Assembly: GCF_033547155.1 (NCBI RefSeq)
Contig: NZ_CP137892.1
Location: 3,038,001 to 3,102,000 of the forward strand
Reading direction: 5' to 3'
DNA: 64,000 nt
Source of the DNA: Pseudomonas benzenivorans
GTDB lineage: Bacteria > Pseudomonadota > Gammaproteobacteria > Pseudomonadales > Pseudomonadaceae
Made by a program: the position numbers and the translations under genes. The stretch's first letter is position 1. Each line of letters opens with the position of its first letter. Below the pieces are notes generated by a model. It worked only from the letters and a program-made list of their open reading frames with translations. It was not told the origin of the DNA and made no database searches. Below are positions 27,834 to 38,502 of the stretch, piece by piece.

Positions 27834-28892
27834 TCAGGCGTTGCCGGCCAGCTTCAGGCGCGCCGCCTGGGTGAAGTCCAGCATGCGCTTGAGCGGCTTG
27901 ATCGCCCGCGGAATCAGCGCCGGGTCGACGAAAATCTCGTTGCTGCCCTCGCGCAGACAGGCCAGGGTGCGTTCCAGGGTGTTCATCGCCATCCACGGGC
28001 AGTGGGCGCAGCTGCGACAGGTCGCGCCATTGCCGGCGGTCGGCGCCTCGACGAACGCCTTGTCCGGACACAGCTGCTGCATCTTGTAGAAGATGCCGCG
28101 GTCGGTGGCGACGATGAAGGTCTTGTTCGGCAGGGTCTGCGCCGCCTTGATCAGCTGGCTGGTGGAGCCCACCGCATCCGCCAGCTCGATCACCGCGGTC
28201 GGCGACTCGGGATGCACCAGCACCGCCGCATCCGGGTACAGCGCCTTCATGTCTTCCAGCTGCTTGGCCTTGAACTCCTCGTGGACGATGCAGGCCCCGT
28301 CCCACAGCAGCATGTCGGCGCCGGTCTTGTTCTGGATGTAGCGACCCAGGTGCTGGTCCGGCGCCCAGATGATGCTTTCGCCGTTGTCCATCAGGTGCTC
28401 GACTATCTCCACCGCGCAGCTCGAGGTCACCACCCAGTCGGCGCGCGCCTTCACCGCCGCCGAGGTATTGGCATACACCACCACGGTGCGCTGCGGATGC
28501 TGGTCGCAGAAGGCGGCGAACTCGTCCACCGGGCAGCCCAGGTCCAGGGAGCAGGTGGCCTCCAGCGTCGGCATCAGCACGCGCTTCTCCGGATTGAGGA
28601 TCTTCGCCGTCTCGCCCATGAACTTGACCCCGGCCACCAACACGGTCTGCGCCGAGTGCTGATTGCCGAAACGGGCCATTTCCAGGGAGTCGGAGACGCA
28701 ACCGCCGGTCTCCTCGGCCAGCGCCTGGAGTACCGGGTCGCAATAGTAATGCGCGACCAACACGGCGTTCTGCTTCTTCAGCTCGGCGGCGATCTCGCTG
28801 CGGTAGAAGGCTTCCTGCTCGGCCGTCAGCGGCTTGGGCTGCTTGGCGTCGAGATGCGCTTGAACCAGGAGGCGTTCGGAAATCTGCGTCAT
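27834..28892 (-). CDS. nadA: Quinolinate synthase
   Basis: This 352-residue [4Fe-4S] enzyme condenses iminoaspartate with dihydroxyacetone phosphate to quinolinate in NAD synthesis. The cluster cysteines appear in [23 protein letters not shown] and [13 protein letters not shown]. The CGGG-free C-terminus is normal. Upstream, 118 bases away, lies the tRNA-Lys gene on the same strand. Confidence 0.96.
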   Translation of the reverse strand: MTQISERLLVQAHLDAKQPKPLTAEQEAFYRSEIAAELKKQNAVLVAHYYCDPVLQALAEETGGCVSDSLEMARFGNQHSAQTVLVAGVKFMGETAKILNPEKRVLMPTLEATCSLDLGCPVDEFAAFCDQHPQRTVVVYANTSAAVKARADWVVTSSCAVEIVEHLMDNGESIIWAPDQHLGRYIQNKTGADMLLWDGACIVHEEFKAKQLEDMKALYPDAAVLVHPESPTAVIELADAVGSTSQLIKAAQTLPNKTFIVATDRGIFYKMQQLCPDKAFVEAPTAGNGATCRSCAHCPWMAMNTLERTLACLREGSNEIFVDPALIPRAIKPLKRMLDFTQAARLKLAGNA

Positions 28893-29010
28893 GTCATCGG
28901 GCCCTGTGCAAGTCTATTCAGAGCGGAATTCCAGTATACCCGCCGAAGCAAGATGCGAGTGCAGACAGGACGGGACACGAGGGGAAAACGGGCGAAGCGA
29001 GGAAGGAGGT

Positions 29011-29086
29011 TGGTGGGTCGTGTAGGATTCGAACCTACGACCAATTGGTTAAAAGCCAACTGCTCTACCAACTGAGCTAACGACCC
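29011..29086 (-). tRNA. tRNA-Lys (anticodon UUU)
   Basis: Read leftward it begins GGGTCGTTAGCTCAGTTGG and ends ACGACCCACCA, 76 bases with the CCA encoded. The anticodon loop CTTTTAA gives UUU. It sits between queC and nadA. In P. aeruginosa this tRNA-Lys is an integration site for large islands (pKLC102/PAPI type). Here its flanks are core genes on both sides, so the site is unoccupied. Confidence 0.96.
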
Positions 29087-29098
29087 AACGCGAGGCGT

Positions 29099-29126
29099 AT
29101 AATACTGATTTAATTCAGAAAAACAA
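29099..29126 (-). promoter_or_regulatory. Promoter of tRNA-Lys
   Basis: Leftward, TTGTTT (29,121-29,126) and TATTAT (29,099-29,104) are separated by 16 bases and lie about 12 bases before the tRNA 5' end. This is a good sigma-70-type promoter. Confidence 0.65.
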
Positions 29127-29144
29127 CACCCCACGAAAACTATT

Positions 29145-29819
29145 TTAGAAGTAACGGGTAGGATCGGCGACCCCGGCGCCGACGAAGCCCGCCGCACGCA
29201 GGCGGCAGCTGTCGCACTTGCCACAGGCGCGGCCATCGTCGTCGGCCTGATAGCAGGACACGGTGAGGGCATAATCCACGCCGTGGCGCAGGCCCGCCTG
29301 GACGATCTCGGCCTTGCTCATGCTCTGCAGCGGCGCCTGGATGCGGAAGCCCTGCCCTTCGACACCGGCCTTGGTCGCCAGATTGGCCATGCGCTCGAAG
29401 GCCTCGACGAACTCGGGACGGCAATCCGGATAACCGGAATAGTCCACCGCATTGACGCCGATGAAGATGTCCCGCGCGCCCAGCACCTCGGCCCAGCCCA
29501 GGGCCAGGGAGAGGAAAACCGTATTGCGCGCCGGCACATAGGTGACCGGGATGCCTTCGGTAGGCGCCTCAGGCACCTCGATGCGGCTGTCGGTCAGGGC
29601 CGAGCCGCCGATGCCGTTGAGATTGAGGCCGATCACCTTGTGCTCGACCACACCCAGCTGCCGGGCGACCCGTTCGGCCGCCTGCAGCTCGGCACGGTGG
29701 CGCTGGCCATAATCGAAGCTCATGCTGTAGCAGGCGTAGCCCTGGGCCTTGGCCAGGGCCACCACGGTGGCCGAGTCCAGGCCGCCAGACAGCAGGATGA
29801 CCGCTCTTTTCTCGCTCAT
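29145..29819 (-). CDS. queC: 7-cyano-7-deazaguanine synthase
   Basis: QueC makes preQ0 in queuosine biosynthesis using ATP. This 224-residue protein has the PP-loop [11 protein letters not shown] near the N-terminus and the zinc-binding cysteines [11 protein letters not shown] near the C-terminus. The ATG at 29,819 with GAGGAG upstream is preferred over an in-frame start at 29,855. QueE is 43 bases upstream on the same strand, so the two form an operon. Confidence 0.96.
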   Translation of the reverse strand: MSEKRAVILLSGGLDSATVVALAKAQGYACYSMSFDYGQRHRAELQAAERVARQLGVVEHKVIGLNLNGIGGSALTDSRIEVPEAPTEGIPVTYVPARNTVFLSLALGWAEVLGARDIFIGVNAVDYSGYPDCRPEFVEAFERMANLATKAGVEGQGFRIQAPLQSMSKAEIVQAGLRHGVDYALTVSCYQADDDGRACGKCDSCRLRAAGFVGAGVADPTRYF

Positions 29820-29862
29820 GGAGTACTCCTCGTTGTCAGCGAATAGCGACTGCACTGCGCGC

Positions 29863-30510
29863 TCAGTGGCCGGGCTCGTCGCTCCAGAGAATCTTGTGCA
29901 GCTGCATCTGCAGGCGCACCGGCAGGTTGTCGGCCACTATCCAGTCGGCCAAGGAACGGGCATCCAGCTCATGATGACTGGGCGAGAACAGCACCTCGCC
30001 GGCACGCTCGGGCAGGCGATACTGGATCAGCTTGGACACCGCCCAGTCGTAGTCTTCGCGGCTGCAGATGACGAACTTGACCTGATCATTGGGCGTCAGC
30101 CACTCGATATTCTCGTAGCGATTGCGTGCCACCTCCGCCGAACCCGGGGTCTTGAGGTCGAGCACCTTGCTGACCCGCGGATCGACCGCCGACACATCCA
30201 GCGCCCCGCTGGTCTCCAGGGACACCTCGTAGCCGGCGTCACACAGGCGTTCGAGCAGAGGGATGCAGTTGGGTTGCGCCAGCGGTTCGCCGCCGGTCAC
30301 GCAGATGTAGCGCGGCTTATAGCCGGCGATCTGCTCGAGGATGGCCTCGAGGCTCATGATTTCGCCGCCACTGAAGGCATAGGCGGTGTCGCAGTACTGG
30401 CAGCGCAGGGGACAGCCGGTCAGGCGTACGAACACGGTCGGCAAGCCGGCGGTGCGCGTCTCCCCCTGCAGCGAGTAGAAAATCTCGGTAATTCGCAGGG
30501 TTTCTTGCAT
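29863..30510 (-). CDS. queE: 7-carboxy-7-deazaguanine synthase
   Basis: QueE is a radical SAM enzyme that rearranges carboxy-tetrahydropterin to 7-carboxy-7-deazaguanine, the step before QueC. This 215-residue protein begins [17 protein letters not shown] and has its cluster motif in [16 protein letters not shown]. The GGEPLAQ SAM-binding motif follows. The ATG at 30,510 gives the normal length; a start at 30,543 would add 11 residues. Confidence 0.95.
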   Translation of the reverse strand: MQETLRITEIFYSLQGETRTAGLPTVFVRLTGCPLRCQYCDTAYAFSGGEIMSLEAILEQIAGYKPRYICVTGGEPLAQPNCIPLLERLCDAGYEVSLETSGALDVSAVDPRVSKVLDLKTPGSAEVARNRYENIEWLTPNDQVKFVICSREDYDWAVSKLIQYRLPERAGEVLFSPSHHELDARSLADWIVADNLPVRLQMQLHKILWSDEPGH

Positions 30511-30581
30511 ATCAGCCACGGGCGTGACGGCTAAACAGGCCATCCGCCTCCGTTGCGGGAAAAGGGGCGCCGATTCTAACG

Positions 30582-30609
30582 AAAAAACCCGCGCCAGGCG
30601 CGGGTTTTC
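30582..30609 (-). terminator. Terminator after cpoB
   Basis: CCCGCGCC and GGCGCGGG form the stem, with TTTT on the right and AAAAAA on the left. It ends the tol-pal transcript and separates it from queE. Confidence 0.8.
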
Positions 30610-30628
30610 TTGAACGGCGATTCAACTT

Positions 30629-31441
30629 CTAGGGCAGACGCTGCAGATCCCGCTGGGCCAGCTGCGCGGCCGAGCTGCCCGGATACCGGGCGATGATCTG
30701 CTGGAGTATGCCCTTGGCCTTGTCCGTGTTGCCCAGGCGCTGCTCGACATCGGCGAGCTTGAACAAAGAGTCCGGCACCTTGGCATGCTGTGGATAGGCC
30801 TGACTGACCCGGGCGAAGGCCTGGCCGGCGCCCTGCAGGTCGCCCTTGGCCAGGTTGACCTCGCCCAACCAATACTGGGCGTTGCCGGCGTATTGACTGT
30901 TCGGGTACTTGCGCAGGAAAGCAGCGAAGGCCTGGCTGGCCTTGTCGAAGTCCTTGGCCTTGATCAGGTCGAAGGCAGCGTCATAGAACAGCTTTTCCTT
31001 CTCCGGATCGGCCGGGCCACTGGCGGCAGGCGCCTGACCGATAGGGGACTGAGAAACACCGCCGGCAGCTGGTGCGCCGTCGGGTGAAGGATTCTGGGCA
31101 GGCGCAGCTCCGGCCGCACCACCACTCAAGCGTCGATCGAGGTCCTGGTAGCGCTCCAGGCTCTCCTTTTTCAAACGCTGGATTTCATACTGCTGCTCTT
31201 CGAGCAGCCCGCGCAGTTGCGCGATCTCCTGCTGCATCTGTTGCAGCTGGGTGAACATCATGCCCTGCGCCGAGGCAGGGGCTTGCGCCCCTCCCCCGAC
31301 GTAGGCGCCGGACGTGCCGTAACCGGCCGGCGGATAACTGCTGCCGTAAGCGGCATCGTTATCCACCACGGGAACCTCGGCCCAGGCCGCGAGCGGCAGG
31401 GCGAGCGCTAAAACGGTTACAGCACGGCGGCAGCTACGCAT
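30629..31441 (-). CDS. cpoB: Tol-Pal system protein CpoB (YbgF), cell-division coordinator
   Basis: This 270-residue periplasmic protein has a signal peptide (through AWAEVPVVD), a coiled-coil trimerisation region at about 60-100 (LQQMQQEIAQLRGLLEEQQ) and C-terminal TPR repeats (AFDLIKAKDFDKASQAFAAF and following). CpoB coordinates outer-membrane constriction by TolA with PBP1B peptidoglycan synthesis. It is the last gene of the tol-pal operon, 6 bases after pal. Confidence 0.95.
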   Translation of the reverse strand: MRSCRRAVTVLALALPLAAWAEVPVVDNDAAYGSSYPPAGYGTSGAYVGGGAQAPASAQGMMFTQLQQMQQEIAQLRGLLEEQQYEIQRLKKESLERYQDLDRRLSGGAAGAAPAQNPSPDGAPAAGGVSQSPIGQAPAASGPADPEKEKLFYDAAFDLIKAKDFDKASQAFAAFLRKYPNSQYAGNAQYWLGEVNLAKGDLQGAGQAFARVSQAYPQHAKVPDSLFKLADVEQRLGNTDKAKGILQQIIARYPGSSAAQLAQRDLQRLP

Positions 31442-31447
31442 GGCGAA

Positions 31448-31945
31448 TTACTTACGCAGTTCGACGCGACGGTTCTGAGCCCAGGACTGCTCGTCGTTGC
31501 CGGTGGCAACGGCACGCTCTTCACCGTAGGAAACCAGCTCCAGCTGAGCCGGGGAAACGCCCTGCAGCACCATGTAGCGCTGAACGGCCTTGGCACGACG
31601 CTCGCCCAGAGCCATGTTGTATTCGCGGGTACCGCGCTCGTCGGCATGGCCTTCCAGCACGACGCGAGCGCCGTTGCCTTTCAGGTCCTTGGCGTGAACG
31701 TCCAGAGCGCGCATGGCTTCCGGCTTCAGGTCGGAGCTGTCGTACTCGAAGTAGAAGGTGGTGATAGCGCGCAGAGCGGCTTCTTCGCTCAGGCTGCCAT
31801 CTACGGCGCCAGTGTTAGCACCGTAGCCCGCGTTCGGGTCTACTGCACCTTCGCCAGCAGCGTCGCCGCCCTTGGAGGAACAACCAACGGCCACGGCGAG
31901 AGCCAGGCTCAGAGCAGCAAACTTGCCGAATTTCAGCATTTCCAT
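31448..31945 (-). CDS. pal: Peptidoglycan-associated lipoprotein Pal (OprL)
   Basis: This 165-residue outer-membrane lipoprotein has signal [22 protein letters not shown] and an OmpA-like peptidoglycan-binding domain with [24 protein letters not shown] and the AQNRRVEL terminus. It nearly matches OprL of P. aeruginosa. Two adjacent ATG codons (31,948 and 31,945) are possible; I chose the second, better spaced from GGGG. It tethers the outer membrane to the wall and binds TolB. Confidence 0.96.
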   Translation of the reverse strand: MEMLKFGKFAALSLALAVAVGCSSKGGDAAGEGAVDPNAGYGANTGAVDGSLSEEAALRAITTFYFEYDSSDLKPEAMRALDVHAKDLKGNGARVVLEGHADERGTREYNMALGERRAKAVQRYMVLQGVSPAQLELVSYGEERAVATGNDEQSWAQNRRVELRK

Positions 31946-31997
31946 CATGTAACCCCAGTGTGTTAAGCAAAAAGTTTAAAGGTACAACAACACCGCA

Positions 31998-33299
31998 TCA
32001 GTTCAGGTAGGGGGACCAGGAAGGCTCTCGAACTTCGCCTTGAGCGGTAGGAAGAGGGAGCCTCACGCGTCCGTTGATGGACGCTAACATCAAGACTCCC
32101 CGACCCTGCTGGCGGGTGGCGTAGATTAGCATGGTGCCATTAGGCGCAACAGTGGGGGACTCATCCAAACTGGTGTCAGAAAGGATGCGTGGAGCCCCAC
32201 CGCGAACCAGATCCATGGCCGCTACTTTGAACACGGTAAAACCATCCTGGCGATGGATCATCACCAGGGTCTTCTCGTCGGCGGAGAGCTTCGGGTTGGC
32301 GTTGTAGTTGCCGACGAAGGTCACCCGATCCACCGCACCGCTGGCGATGTTGGTTTTATAAATCTGTGGTTTGCCGGCACGATCCGAGGTGAAGTAGACG
32401 GTCTGCCCGTCCTTGCCCCAGAACGGCTCGGTGTCGATCGCATAGTGGTTGGTCACCCGGCGCAGCTGGCGCGAGCCCATGTCCATGACATAGATCTCCG
32501 GATTGCCGTCGCGCGACAGTACGAAGGCCAGGCGGCTGCCGTCCGGCGACCAGGCAGGCGCACCGTTGAGCCCCTCGAAGTTGGTGATCTGCTCGCGACG
32601 ACCGGTATCGATGTGCTGGACGAAGATGCGCGGACGCTTCTGCTCGAAGGACACGTAGGCGATGCGGCGGCCATCCGGCGCGAACGACGGCGAGAGGATC
32701 GGCTCGCGCGATTGCAGCAGCGTCACCGCACGGGCACCGTCGTAGTCCGAGCGCTGCAGGGTGTAGCGGGTGTTGTTGACCCCGAAACGCTCGGCGGTGA
32801 CATAGAGCATGCGCGTGGAAAACGCACCCTTGACCCCGGTCAGTTTCTCGAACGCCAGGTCGGCGATGTGGTGGGCCATGTCGCGCAGCTGATCGGTGCC
32901 GCCACCGACGCTGCCGGTCAGCACCTGTTGCTCGGTGGCCACGTTGAACAGGGCGAACTGCACCTGCAGACGCCCGCCCGCCGGCACCATGCTGCCGACC
33001 AGCACGTACTGCGCGCCGAGGGCCTTCCAGTCGCGATAGATGACCTCGCTGGCCTGGGTCGGCAGGCTGATCATGTTCTGTCGCGGAATCGGCTCGAACA
33101 CGCCGGAATTACGCAGGTCGTTGCCGACGATCTCGGCGATGTCCTCGGGCAGCACGGTGCCGCCCTGCCAGCCGAAGGGCACCACGGCGATCGGCGTCGC
33201 CCGATCGGTACCGCTGGTGATCACCAGCGGGTCAGCCGCCTGCACGCCGCCGACCAACATGGCCAGGCCCAGCAGGGCGATACGCATCAGGGTGTTCAC
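31998..33299 (-). CDS. tolB: Tol-Pal translocation protein TolB
   Basis: This 433-residue periplasmic protein has a signal peptide ([21 protein letters not shown]), an N-terminal alpha/beta domain and a C-terminal six-bladed beta-propeller. The propeller shows repeated blades such as [33 protein letters not shown] and [15 protein letters not shown]. TolB links Pal to the TolQRA motor. It overlaps tolA by 4 bases and is followed by pal after 52 bases. Confidence 0.97.
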   Translation of the reverse strand: MNTLMRIALLGLAMLVGGVQAADPLVITSGTDRATPIAVVPFGWQGGTVLPEDIAEIVGNDLRNSGVFEPIPRQNMISLPTQASEVIYRDWKALGAQYVLVGSMVPAGGRLQVQFALFNVATEQQVLTGSVGGGTDQLRDMAHHIADLAFEKLTGVKGAFSTRMLYVTAERFGVNNTRYTLQRSDYDGARAVTLLQSREPILSPSFAPDGRRIAYVSFEQKRPRIFVQHIDTGRREQITNFEGLNGAPAWSPDGSRLAFVLSRDGNPEIYVMDMGSRQLRRVTNHYAIDTEPFWGKDGQTVYFTSDRAGKPQIYKTNIASGAVDRVTFVGNYNANPKLSADEKTLVMIHRQDGFTVFKVAAMDLVRGGAPRILSDTSLDESPTVAPNGTMLIYATRQQGRGVLMLASINGRVRLPLPTAQGEVREPSWSPYLN

Positions 33300-34288
33300 A
33301 GACCTAAATCCTCCGGTTTGAAGATCACGCGCCGCTGCCGGTAGAGCCGGTCGAAGGTCGCGCGATCGAGTTGTTGCATCTCGCTGATACGGCCGACGTT
33401 ACGCACCGCCTGCACCGCCGAACTGTCGAACGGCACATCGCCACTGGCGCGGGTCACGCTGGCGTTGATGATGGTGCCGTCCGGCAGCATCTCGATCAAT
33501 ATTTCTACACTCATGCCATTACGCGCCGATGGCGGGCGACGCCATTGCTCGCTCACCAGCCTGACGATCAAGTCGTCGAGACTACCAGCGACCTGGTCGC
33601 CATGGGTATCGGCCAACGCCTGCTGGTGTTGCACGTCATCGGAGAGCAACTCGGCCAATGCCGCGGCCTTCTTGTCCTCGACCGCCTTGCGCGCCTGCTC
33701 GGCCGCCTTCTTCTTGGCGTCCTCGGCGGCCTTCTTCTTCGCTGCCTCGGCTGCCGCTTTCCTCTTGGCCTCTTCGGCCGCTTTCTTCTTAGCCTCTTCC
33801 GCCGCCTTCTTCTTGGCGTCCTCGACGGCCTTCTTCTTCGCCGCTTCTTCGGCCGCCTTCTTCTTGGCGATATCGGCCAGTTTCTTCTGCTCGGCCGCCT
33901 TGGCCGCCTCGGCCTTCTTCGCCGCTTCCGCCTTTCGAGCCTCCTCGGCCTTCTTTTGTTCCGCCGCCTTGGCCGCCGCCTGCTTCTGCTGTTCGGCCTG
34001 GGCCAACTTCTGCTGCTCGGCCTTCTTCTGCTCCAGCTGCTCGGTTTCGTATTGCGGCGCAGCCGTCTTCTTCGCCTCGCCGGCGATTTTCTGGTTGGTC
34101 TGGGTGGTCGCCTGGCTCTGCGACTGCAGCTGGTACAGGGTCGCCTGGACGATCGGCCGGGCCGGCGGCAGGTCCGGGGCGAAGGCGAAACTGACGAACA
34201 GCATGGCGAACATCAGCACATGCAAGGCCACGGCCCACACCACCGGCCAGAACAGACTTTCCGAAGGAGAGCGCTCACGCTGCTGCAT
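33296..34288 (-). CDS. tolA: Cell-envelope protein TolA
   Basis: This 330-residue protein has one N-terminal membrane segment ([20 protein letters not shown]), a long Ala/Lys/Glu-rich helical arm (about 65-215) made of repeated [13 protein letters not shown] units, and a globular C-terminal domain of about 100 residues that contacts TolB and Pal. It transduces energy from TolQR to the outer membrane. The start overlaps the tolR stop by one base. The arm is low-complexity DNA prone to slippage. Confidence 0.96.
   Translation of the reverse strand: MQQRERSPSESLFWPVVWAVALHVLMFAMLFVSFAFAPDLPPARPIVQATLYQLQSQSQATTQTNQKIAGEAKKTAAPQYETEQLEQKKAEQQKLAQAEQQKQAAAKAAEQKKAEEARKAEAAKKAEAAKAAEQKKLADIAKKKAAEEAAKKKAVEDAKKKAAEEAKKKAAEEAKRKAAAEAAKKKAAEDAKKKAAEQARKAVEDKKAAALAELLSDDVQHQQALADTHGDQVAGSLDDLIVRLVSEQWRRPPSARNGMSVEILIEMLPDGTIINASVTRASGDVPFDSSAVQAVRNVGRISEMQQLDRATFDRLYRQRRVIFKPEDLGL
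33690..34080. repeat. Low-complexity repeat encoding the TolA helical arm
   Basis: The region is built of irregular copies of a roughly 24-base unit encoding lysine- and alanine-rich helix (on the plus strand GCCTTCTTCTTGGCCTC-like). It belongs to the tolA coding sequence and varies in length between strains. Confidence 0.7.
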
Positions 34289-34740
34289 CAGGGCGCCTCG
34301 GTAATCAGCCCGACGTTACCCACGTCGGCCTGCTGCAAGCCACTCATCGCCGCCATCACGGAACCGTAGTCGACGGCCTTGTCGCCGCGCATCAACACCT
34401 GCACCTGCTTGCCCTGACTGCGACTCTGATTGAGGATCGCGGTCACGGCCCGGACCATTTCGTCCAGGGTCAAGGCTTGCTCCTGCACGGTGTCGACATC
34501 GACCTCGGAACCCATATTCCAGTAGTAGGTCTTGTCGGCCTTGATGGAGATGGTCAGCACCTGGGCATCGTTGTCCTGCGGCAGCACCTCGCTGCTGACC
34601 TTGGGCAGGTCGACCTTGACCCCCTGGTTGAGCATCGGTGCGGTCACCATGAAGATCACCAGCAGCACCAGCATCACGTCGATGTAGGGCACCACATTCA
34701 TCTCGGCGACGGGCTTGCGTCTGTTGCGAATTCTGACCAT
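34288..34740 (-). CDS. tolR: Tol-Pal motor protein TolR
   Basis: This 150-residue inner-membrane protein has one transmembrane helix near the N-terminus with the proton-translocating aspartate in YIDVMLVLLVIFMV. The rest is a periplasmic dimerisation domain. It forms the proton channel with TolQ. Start and stop are tightly packed with neighbours (TolA overlap by 1 base, 33 bases after tolQ). Confidence 0.96.
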   Translation of the reverse strand: MVRIRNRRKPVAEMNVVPYIDVMLVLLVIFMVTAPMLNQGVKVDLPKVSSEVLPQDNDAQVLTISIKADKTYYWNMGSEVDVDTVQEQALTLDEMVRAVTAILNQSRSQGKQVQVLMRGDKAVDYGSVMAAMSGLQQADVGNVGLITEAP

Positions 34741-34773
34741 GACTGAAAAACCTATCCGGTAGATGCCAAAGGC

Positions 34774-35469
34774 TTAGTCGTCGTTGACATGGACCTTGCG
34801 GTGCAGGATCGCCTGGAATTCGTCGGCGAAGGTGTAGTAGCGGCCGATCAGCATCTCGCCACGGGCGGAGAAGCGGTTGTAGGCGATCACCGCCGGAATC
34901 GCGGCGAACAGACCGATGGCCGTGGCGATCAACGCCTCGGCGATGCCCGGGGCGACGGTGGCCAGGGTGGCCTGCTGCACCTGGGCCAGGCCGCGGAAGG
35001 AATTCATGATGCCCCACACGGTACCGAACAGGCCGATGTAGGGGCTGGTCGAGCCGACGGTGGCGAGGAACGGCAGGCTCTGCTCGAGCTTCTCCTCCTC
35101 GCGCGAGATGGCCACACGCATGGCTCGCGACACGCCGTCCATCACTGCGTCCGGATCGACGCCCTGCTGCTGGCGCAGACGGGAGAACTCCTTGAAGCCG
35201 GCACGGAAGATCTGCTCCAGCCCCGAGTCCGGGTCCGGGTTGCTGCCGGCCTGACGATACAGCTTGGACAGGTCGATGCCGGACCAGAAGCGCTCCTCGA
35301 ACATGTCCAGGGCGCCCTTGGCGGCACGCAGCAGGGTGCTGCGCTGGAAAATCATCACCCATGAGGTCACCGAGGCGGCCACCAGGGTGAGCATCACCAA
35401 TTGCACCACCAGACTGGCGTTGCTGATCAGACTCCACATCGACATGTGGTCAACGGCATTGGCTTCCAC
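34774..35469 (-). CDS. tolQ: Tol-Pal motor protein TolQ
   Basis: This 231-residue protein is a MotA/TolQ/ExbB-type channel subunit with three membrane segments: LVVQLVMLTLVAASVTSWVMIF near the N-terminus and LATVAPGIAEALIATAIGLFAAIPAVI toward the C-terminus, with GLFGTVWGIMNSFRG between. It forms a pentamer around TolR. It lies 2 bases after ybgC. Confidence 0.96.
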   Translation of the reverse strand: MEANAVDHMSMWSLISNASLVVQLVMLTLVAASVTSWVMIFQRSTLLRAAKGALDMFEERFWSGIDLSKLYRQAGSNPDPDSGLEQIFRAGFKEFSRLRQQQGVDPDAVMDGVSRAMRVAISREEEKLEQSLPFLATVGSTSPYIGLFGTVWGIMNSFRGLAQVQQATLATVAPGIAEALIATAIGLFAAIPAVIAYNRFSARGEMLIGRYYTFADEFQAILHRKVHVNDD

Positions 35470-35471
35470 GC

Positions 35472-35924
35472 TTACTCTCCTGCTCTAGAGGGACCCGCGC
35501 CGCCCGACTCGGCAAAGGCCGCTCGCAGCTTTTCGGGAATGGCCCGGGGTTTCAAATTGTCGGCACGCACACAGGCCACCAAAAACTGCCCTTCGCAGAG
35601 CAGCACATCGTCCGCCGCCCGCCTGACACGTTGACGAAAACGCAGGCTGGCACGGTTCAACTCGATCACGTCGGCACTCACCAGCAGCTCGTCATCCAGA
35701 CGCGCCGGCGCGTGATAGCGCGCCTCGGTCGAGTGCACGACGAACAACAGGCCCTCACCAGCCAGCGCCGACTGGGCAAAGCCCAGGTCGCGCAGCCGCT
35801 CGGTGCGGGCCCGTTCCATAAACTTGAGGTAATTGACGTAGTAGACGATGCCGCCGGCATCGGTGTCCTCGTAGTAAACACGACAACGATGGGCGAACGG
35901 CTGAACTCCGTTTTGCGCGCGCAT
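35472..35924 (-). CDS. ybgC: Acyl-CoA thioesterase YbgC (tol-pal-associated)
   Basis: This 150-residue hotdog-fold thioesterase has the catalytic segment [24 protein letters not shown] with the active Asp in DTDAGG. In the tol-pal operon it is the first gene and hydrolyses short-chain or phospholipid-precursor acyl-CoAs. The gap to ruvB upstream is 50 bases, so tol-pal may be read through from ruv. Confidence 0.93.
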   Translation of the reverse strand: MRAQNGVQPFAHRCRVYYEDTDAGGIVYYVNYLKFMERARTERLRDLGFAQSALAGEGLLFVVHSTEARYHAPARLDDELLVSADVIELNRASLRFRQRVRRAADDVLLCEGQFLVACVRADNLKPRAIPEKLRAAFAESGGAGPSRAGE

Positions 35925-35974
35925 ACTCTAGTGCTAGCTCCTGCTCTTGCCAATCGGGTGCCGCAAGTATTTTT

Positions 35975-37027
35975 TCATGGGCCGTCACCCTCGAATAAAT
36001 CCGCTACCGGCGCCTCCCCCATGCGCTTGGGCGCATTGAGGCCGAAGTGCAGGTAAGCATGGCGAGTCACCACCCGCCCCCGCGGGGTCCGCATGATATA
36101 GCCCTGCTGGATCAGGTAGGGCTCCAGTACATCCTCGATGGTATGTCGCTCCTCCCCTATCGCCGCTGCGAGGTTGTCGACGCCCACCGGGCCGCCATCG
36201 AACTTCTCGATCATGGTCAACAGCAGGCGCCGGTCCTGGTGATCGAAACCACGCTCATCGACATCCAGCAGATTCAGCGCCTGGTCGGCGATCTGCCGGG
36301 AGATCTCCCCCCTGCCCCGCACCTCGGCGAAATCGCGCACGCGGCGCAGCAGACGGTTGGCGATGCGCGGCGTGCCACGGGCGCGACGGGCGATCTCGAA
36401 GGCGCCCTGGGCCTCGGTCGGCAGGCCGAGAATGCCCGCCGAACGGCTGACTATGGTGGCCAGGTCGTCGACGCCGTAGAACTCCAGGCGCTGGACGATG
36501 CCGAAGCGGTCGCGCAGCGGGTTGGTCAGCATGCCGGCGCGGGTGGTGGCGCCGACCAAGGTGAAGGGCGGCAGGTCCAGCTTGATCGAGCGGGCCGCCG
36601 GCCCCTCGCCGATCATGATGTCGAGCTGGAAGTCTTCCATCGCCGGGTACAACACCTCTTCGACTATGGGCGACAGACGATGAATCTCGTCGACGAACAG
36701 CACATCGCCCGGCTCCAGATTGGTCAGCAGCGCCGCCAGATCGCCCGGCCGCTCGAGCACCGGGCCGGAGGTGCTCTTGATCGACACGCCCATTTCCTGG
36801 GCGATGATATTGGCCAGAGTGGTCTTGCCCAGCCCCGGCGGGCCGAAGATCAGGGTGTGGTCGAGCGCCTCCGCCCTGCCCTTGGCGGCCTGGATAAACA
36901 GCTCCATCTGCTCGCGCACGCCCGGCTGGCCGATGTACTCGGCCAGCCTCAGCGGACGAATGGCGCGGTCGACCTGTTCCTCGCGGTCACGGGGGCTGGC
37001 GGTGATCAGGCGATCTGCTTCTATCAT
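35975..37027 (-). CDS. ruvB: Holliday-junction branch migration helicase RuvB
   Basis: This 350-residue AAA+ motor has the Walker A motif [11 protein letters not shown] and Walker [11 protein letters not shown], then the sensor arginine region and a C-terminal winged helix ([13 protein letters not shown]). It drives branch migration with RuvA. It is separated from ruvA by 157 bases, a longer gap than usual for this operon, and precedes ybgC. Confidence 0.97.
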   Translation of the reverse strand: MIEADRLITASPRDREEQVDRAIRPLRLAEYIGQPGVREQMELFIQAAKGRAEALDHTLIFGPPGLGKTTLANIIAQEMGVSIKSTSGPVLERPGDLAALLTNLEPGDVLFVDEIHRLSPIVEEVLYPAMEDFQLDIMIGEGPAARSIKLDLPPFTLVGATTRAGMLTNPLRDRFGIVQRLEFYGVDDLATIVSRSAGILGLPTEAQGAFEIARRARGTPRIANRLLRRVRDFAEVRGRGEISRQIADQALNLLDVDERGFDHQDRRLLLTMIEKFDGGPVGVDNLAAAIGEERHTIEDVLEPYLIQQGYIMRTPRGRVVTRHAYLHFGLNAPKRMGEAPVADLFEGDGP

Positions 37028-37184
37028 CTAGGAAACTGTCTCGGGTGCTAGGTTGGGGCGCGACGGCGACCGCCACGCCAACTCATGGAACTGGCCACAC
37101 TGGGCGCCATTGCGCGGCAAAGCAAGGCACGGCACTCGGCCGCCGACGAACTTCAACTGTCGGTCGCACGCGAGTGGCTGCGCA

Positions 37185-37790
37185 TCAAATCATGCCCTTG
37201 AGGGCACGGCGGATCATATCCTCACTACTCAGGCCGTCCACCTTGACGGCCGCAACCGCGCGGCTGGCCTCCTGCGGCTTGTACCCCAGGGAGATCAGCG
37301 CGCTGACCGCATCATTCTCCGCGCTTGAGACTGCATCGGCGCCCCGAGGTTCAACCACCAGGGCGGTCATGCCCGGCACGGCCTCCCAGGCCTTGAAGCG
37401 CCCCTTGAGCTCCAGTAGCAGGCGTTCGGCGGTCTTCTTGCCGACCCCCGGAACCTTGACCAGGGCCGAAGTATCCTGGGCCTGCACGCAGCGCACCAGC
37501 TCGTCGACGTCCAGGCCGGACATCAGCGCCAACGCCAGTTTCGGCCCGACGCCGCTGAGGCGAATCAGTTCGCGAAACAGCTCGCGCTCGCGCTTCTCGA
37601 AGAAGCCATAGAGCAGGTGGGCATCCTCGCGCACCACCAGATGGGTGTGCAGGGTCAAGGGTTCGCCCACCGACGGCAAGCGGTACAGGGTGGTCATGGG
37701 CACTTCCAGCTCGTAGCCCAGGCCATTCACATCCACTATCACATGGGGCGGCTGCTTCTCCGCCAGGGTGCCGCGCAATCGTCCGATCAC
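37185..37790 (-). CDS. ruvA: Holliday-junction-binding protein RuvA
   Basis: This 201-residue protein has the N-terminal OB-fold ([14 protein letters not shown]), two helix-hairpin-helix motifs in the middle (around [16 protein letters not shown] and [16 protein letters not shown]), and a C-terminal RuvB-binding domain. The GTG at 37,790 with AAGGA upstream is the start; an ATG at 37,859 would add a non-family N-terminus overlapping ruvC. It is 22 bases downstream of ruvC. Confidence 0.96.
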   Translation of the reverse strand: MIGRLRGTLAEKQPPHVIVDVNGLGYELEVPMTTLYRLPSVGEPLTLHTHLVVREDAHLLYGFFEKRERELFRELIRLSGVGPKLALALMSGLDVDELVRCVQAQDTSALVKVPGVGKKTAERLLLELKGRFKAWEAVPGMTALVVEPRGADAVSSAENDAVSALISLGYKPQEASRAVAAVKVDGLSSEDMIRRALKGMI

Positions 37791-37812
37791 CGCAGTTTTT
37801 CCTTGAGTCAGG

Positions 37813-38337
37813 TTACAAACGAAGGCGGCCGCTGCGCCGCTTGGCTCCGGACAGGCCATGGGGGATCAGGCTCTGCCGGTGGTGGGCATGACAGAGGGCG
37901 ATGGCCAGGGCATCCGAGGCGTCGATCTGCGGCTTCTGCACCAACTTGAGCAGGTGCATGACCATCATCTGCACCTGCTCCTTGTCCGCCCCGCCGCTTC
38001 CGGCGATCGCCTGCTTGACCTGGGTGGCGGTGTACTCGGCCACCTCCAGCCCCGCCTCGATGCCGGCGAGGATCGCCGCGCCCCGCGCCTGGCCGAGCTT
38101 CAGCGCGGAATCGGCGTTGCGCGCCATGAACACCTGTTCGATGCCCATGGTCACCGGCCCATAGCTCTCGATCACCTCGCGCACGCCGCGAAACACCGCC
38201 TGCAGGCGCTCGGGCAAGGCGCCGCCACCGGTGCGGATGCAGCCGGAGGCGACGTACTCGCAGCGGCGCCCGGTATCGCGCACCACTCCATAGCCGGTGA
38301 TGCGCGAGCCGGGGTCTATTCCGAGTATCAGTGTCAT
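37813..38337 (-). CDS. ruvC: Holliday-junction resolvase RuvC
   Basis: This 174-residue nuclease has the first catalytic Asp in [15 protein letters not shown], the Glu in [14 protein letters not shown] and the aspartates near the C-terminus ([15 protein letters not shown]). It cuts Holliday junctions handled by RuvAB. It is the first gene of the ruvCAB group; yebC lies 165 bases upstream on the same strand with a terminator between. Confidence 0.96.
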   Translation of the reverse strand: MTLILGIDPGSRITGYGVVRDTGRRCEYVASGCIRTGGGALPERLQAVFRGVREVIESYGPVTMGIEQVFMARNADSALKLGQARGAAILAGIEAGLEVAEYTATQVKQAIAGSGGADKEQVQMMVMHLLKLVQKPQIDASDALAIALCHAHHRQSLIPHGLSGAKRRSGRLRL

Positions 38338-38437
38338 GCTCCGCCCCTCATACGCATCGCCGGCCGCAATACTGTCTATTTATCCAGCTTGCGAGTATAG
38401 AGGCAACGTCACACTCAGTCATCCGACGGGCGCCCAT

Positions 38438-38484
38438 AAAAAAGCCGGAAGCGCCTGGGCAGCCCTCACCCGACAACTTCCGGC
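38438..38484 (-). terminator. Terminator after yebC
   Basis: GCCGGAAG pairs with CTTCCGGC with a 25-base loop, followed leftward by TTTTTTATG. It separates yebC from ruvC. Confidence 0.7.
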
Positions 38485-38502
38485 CGCCCGATCCGGGGCC
38501 GC

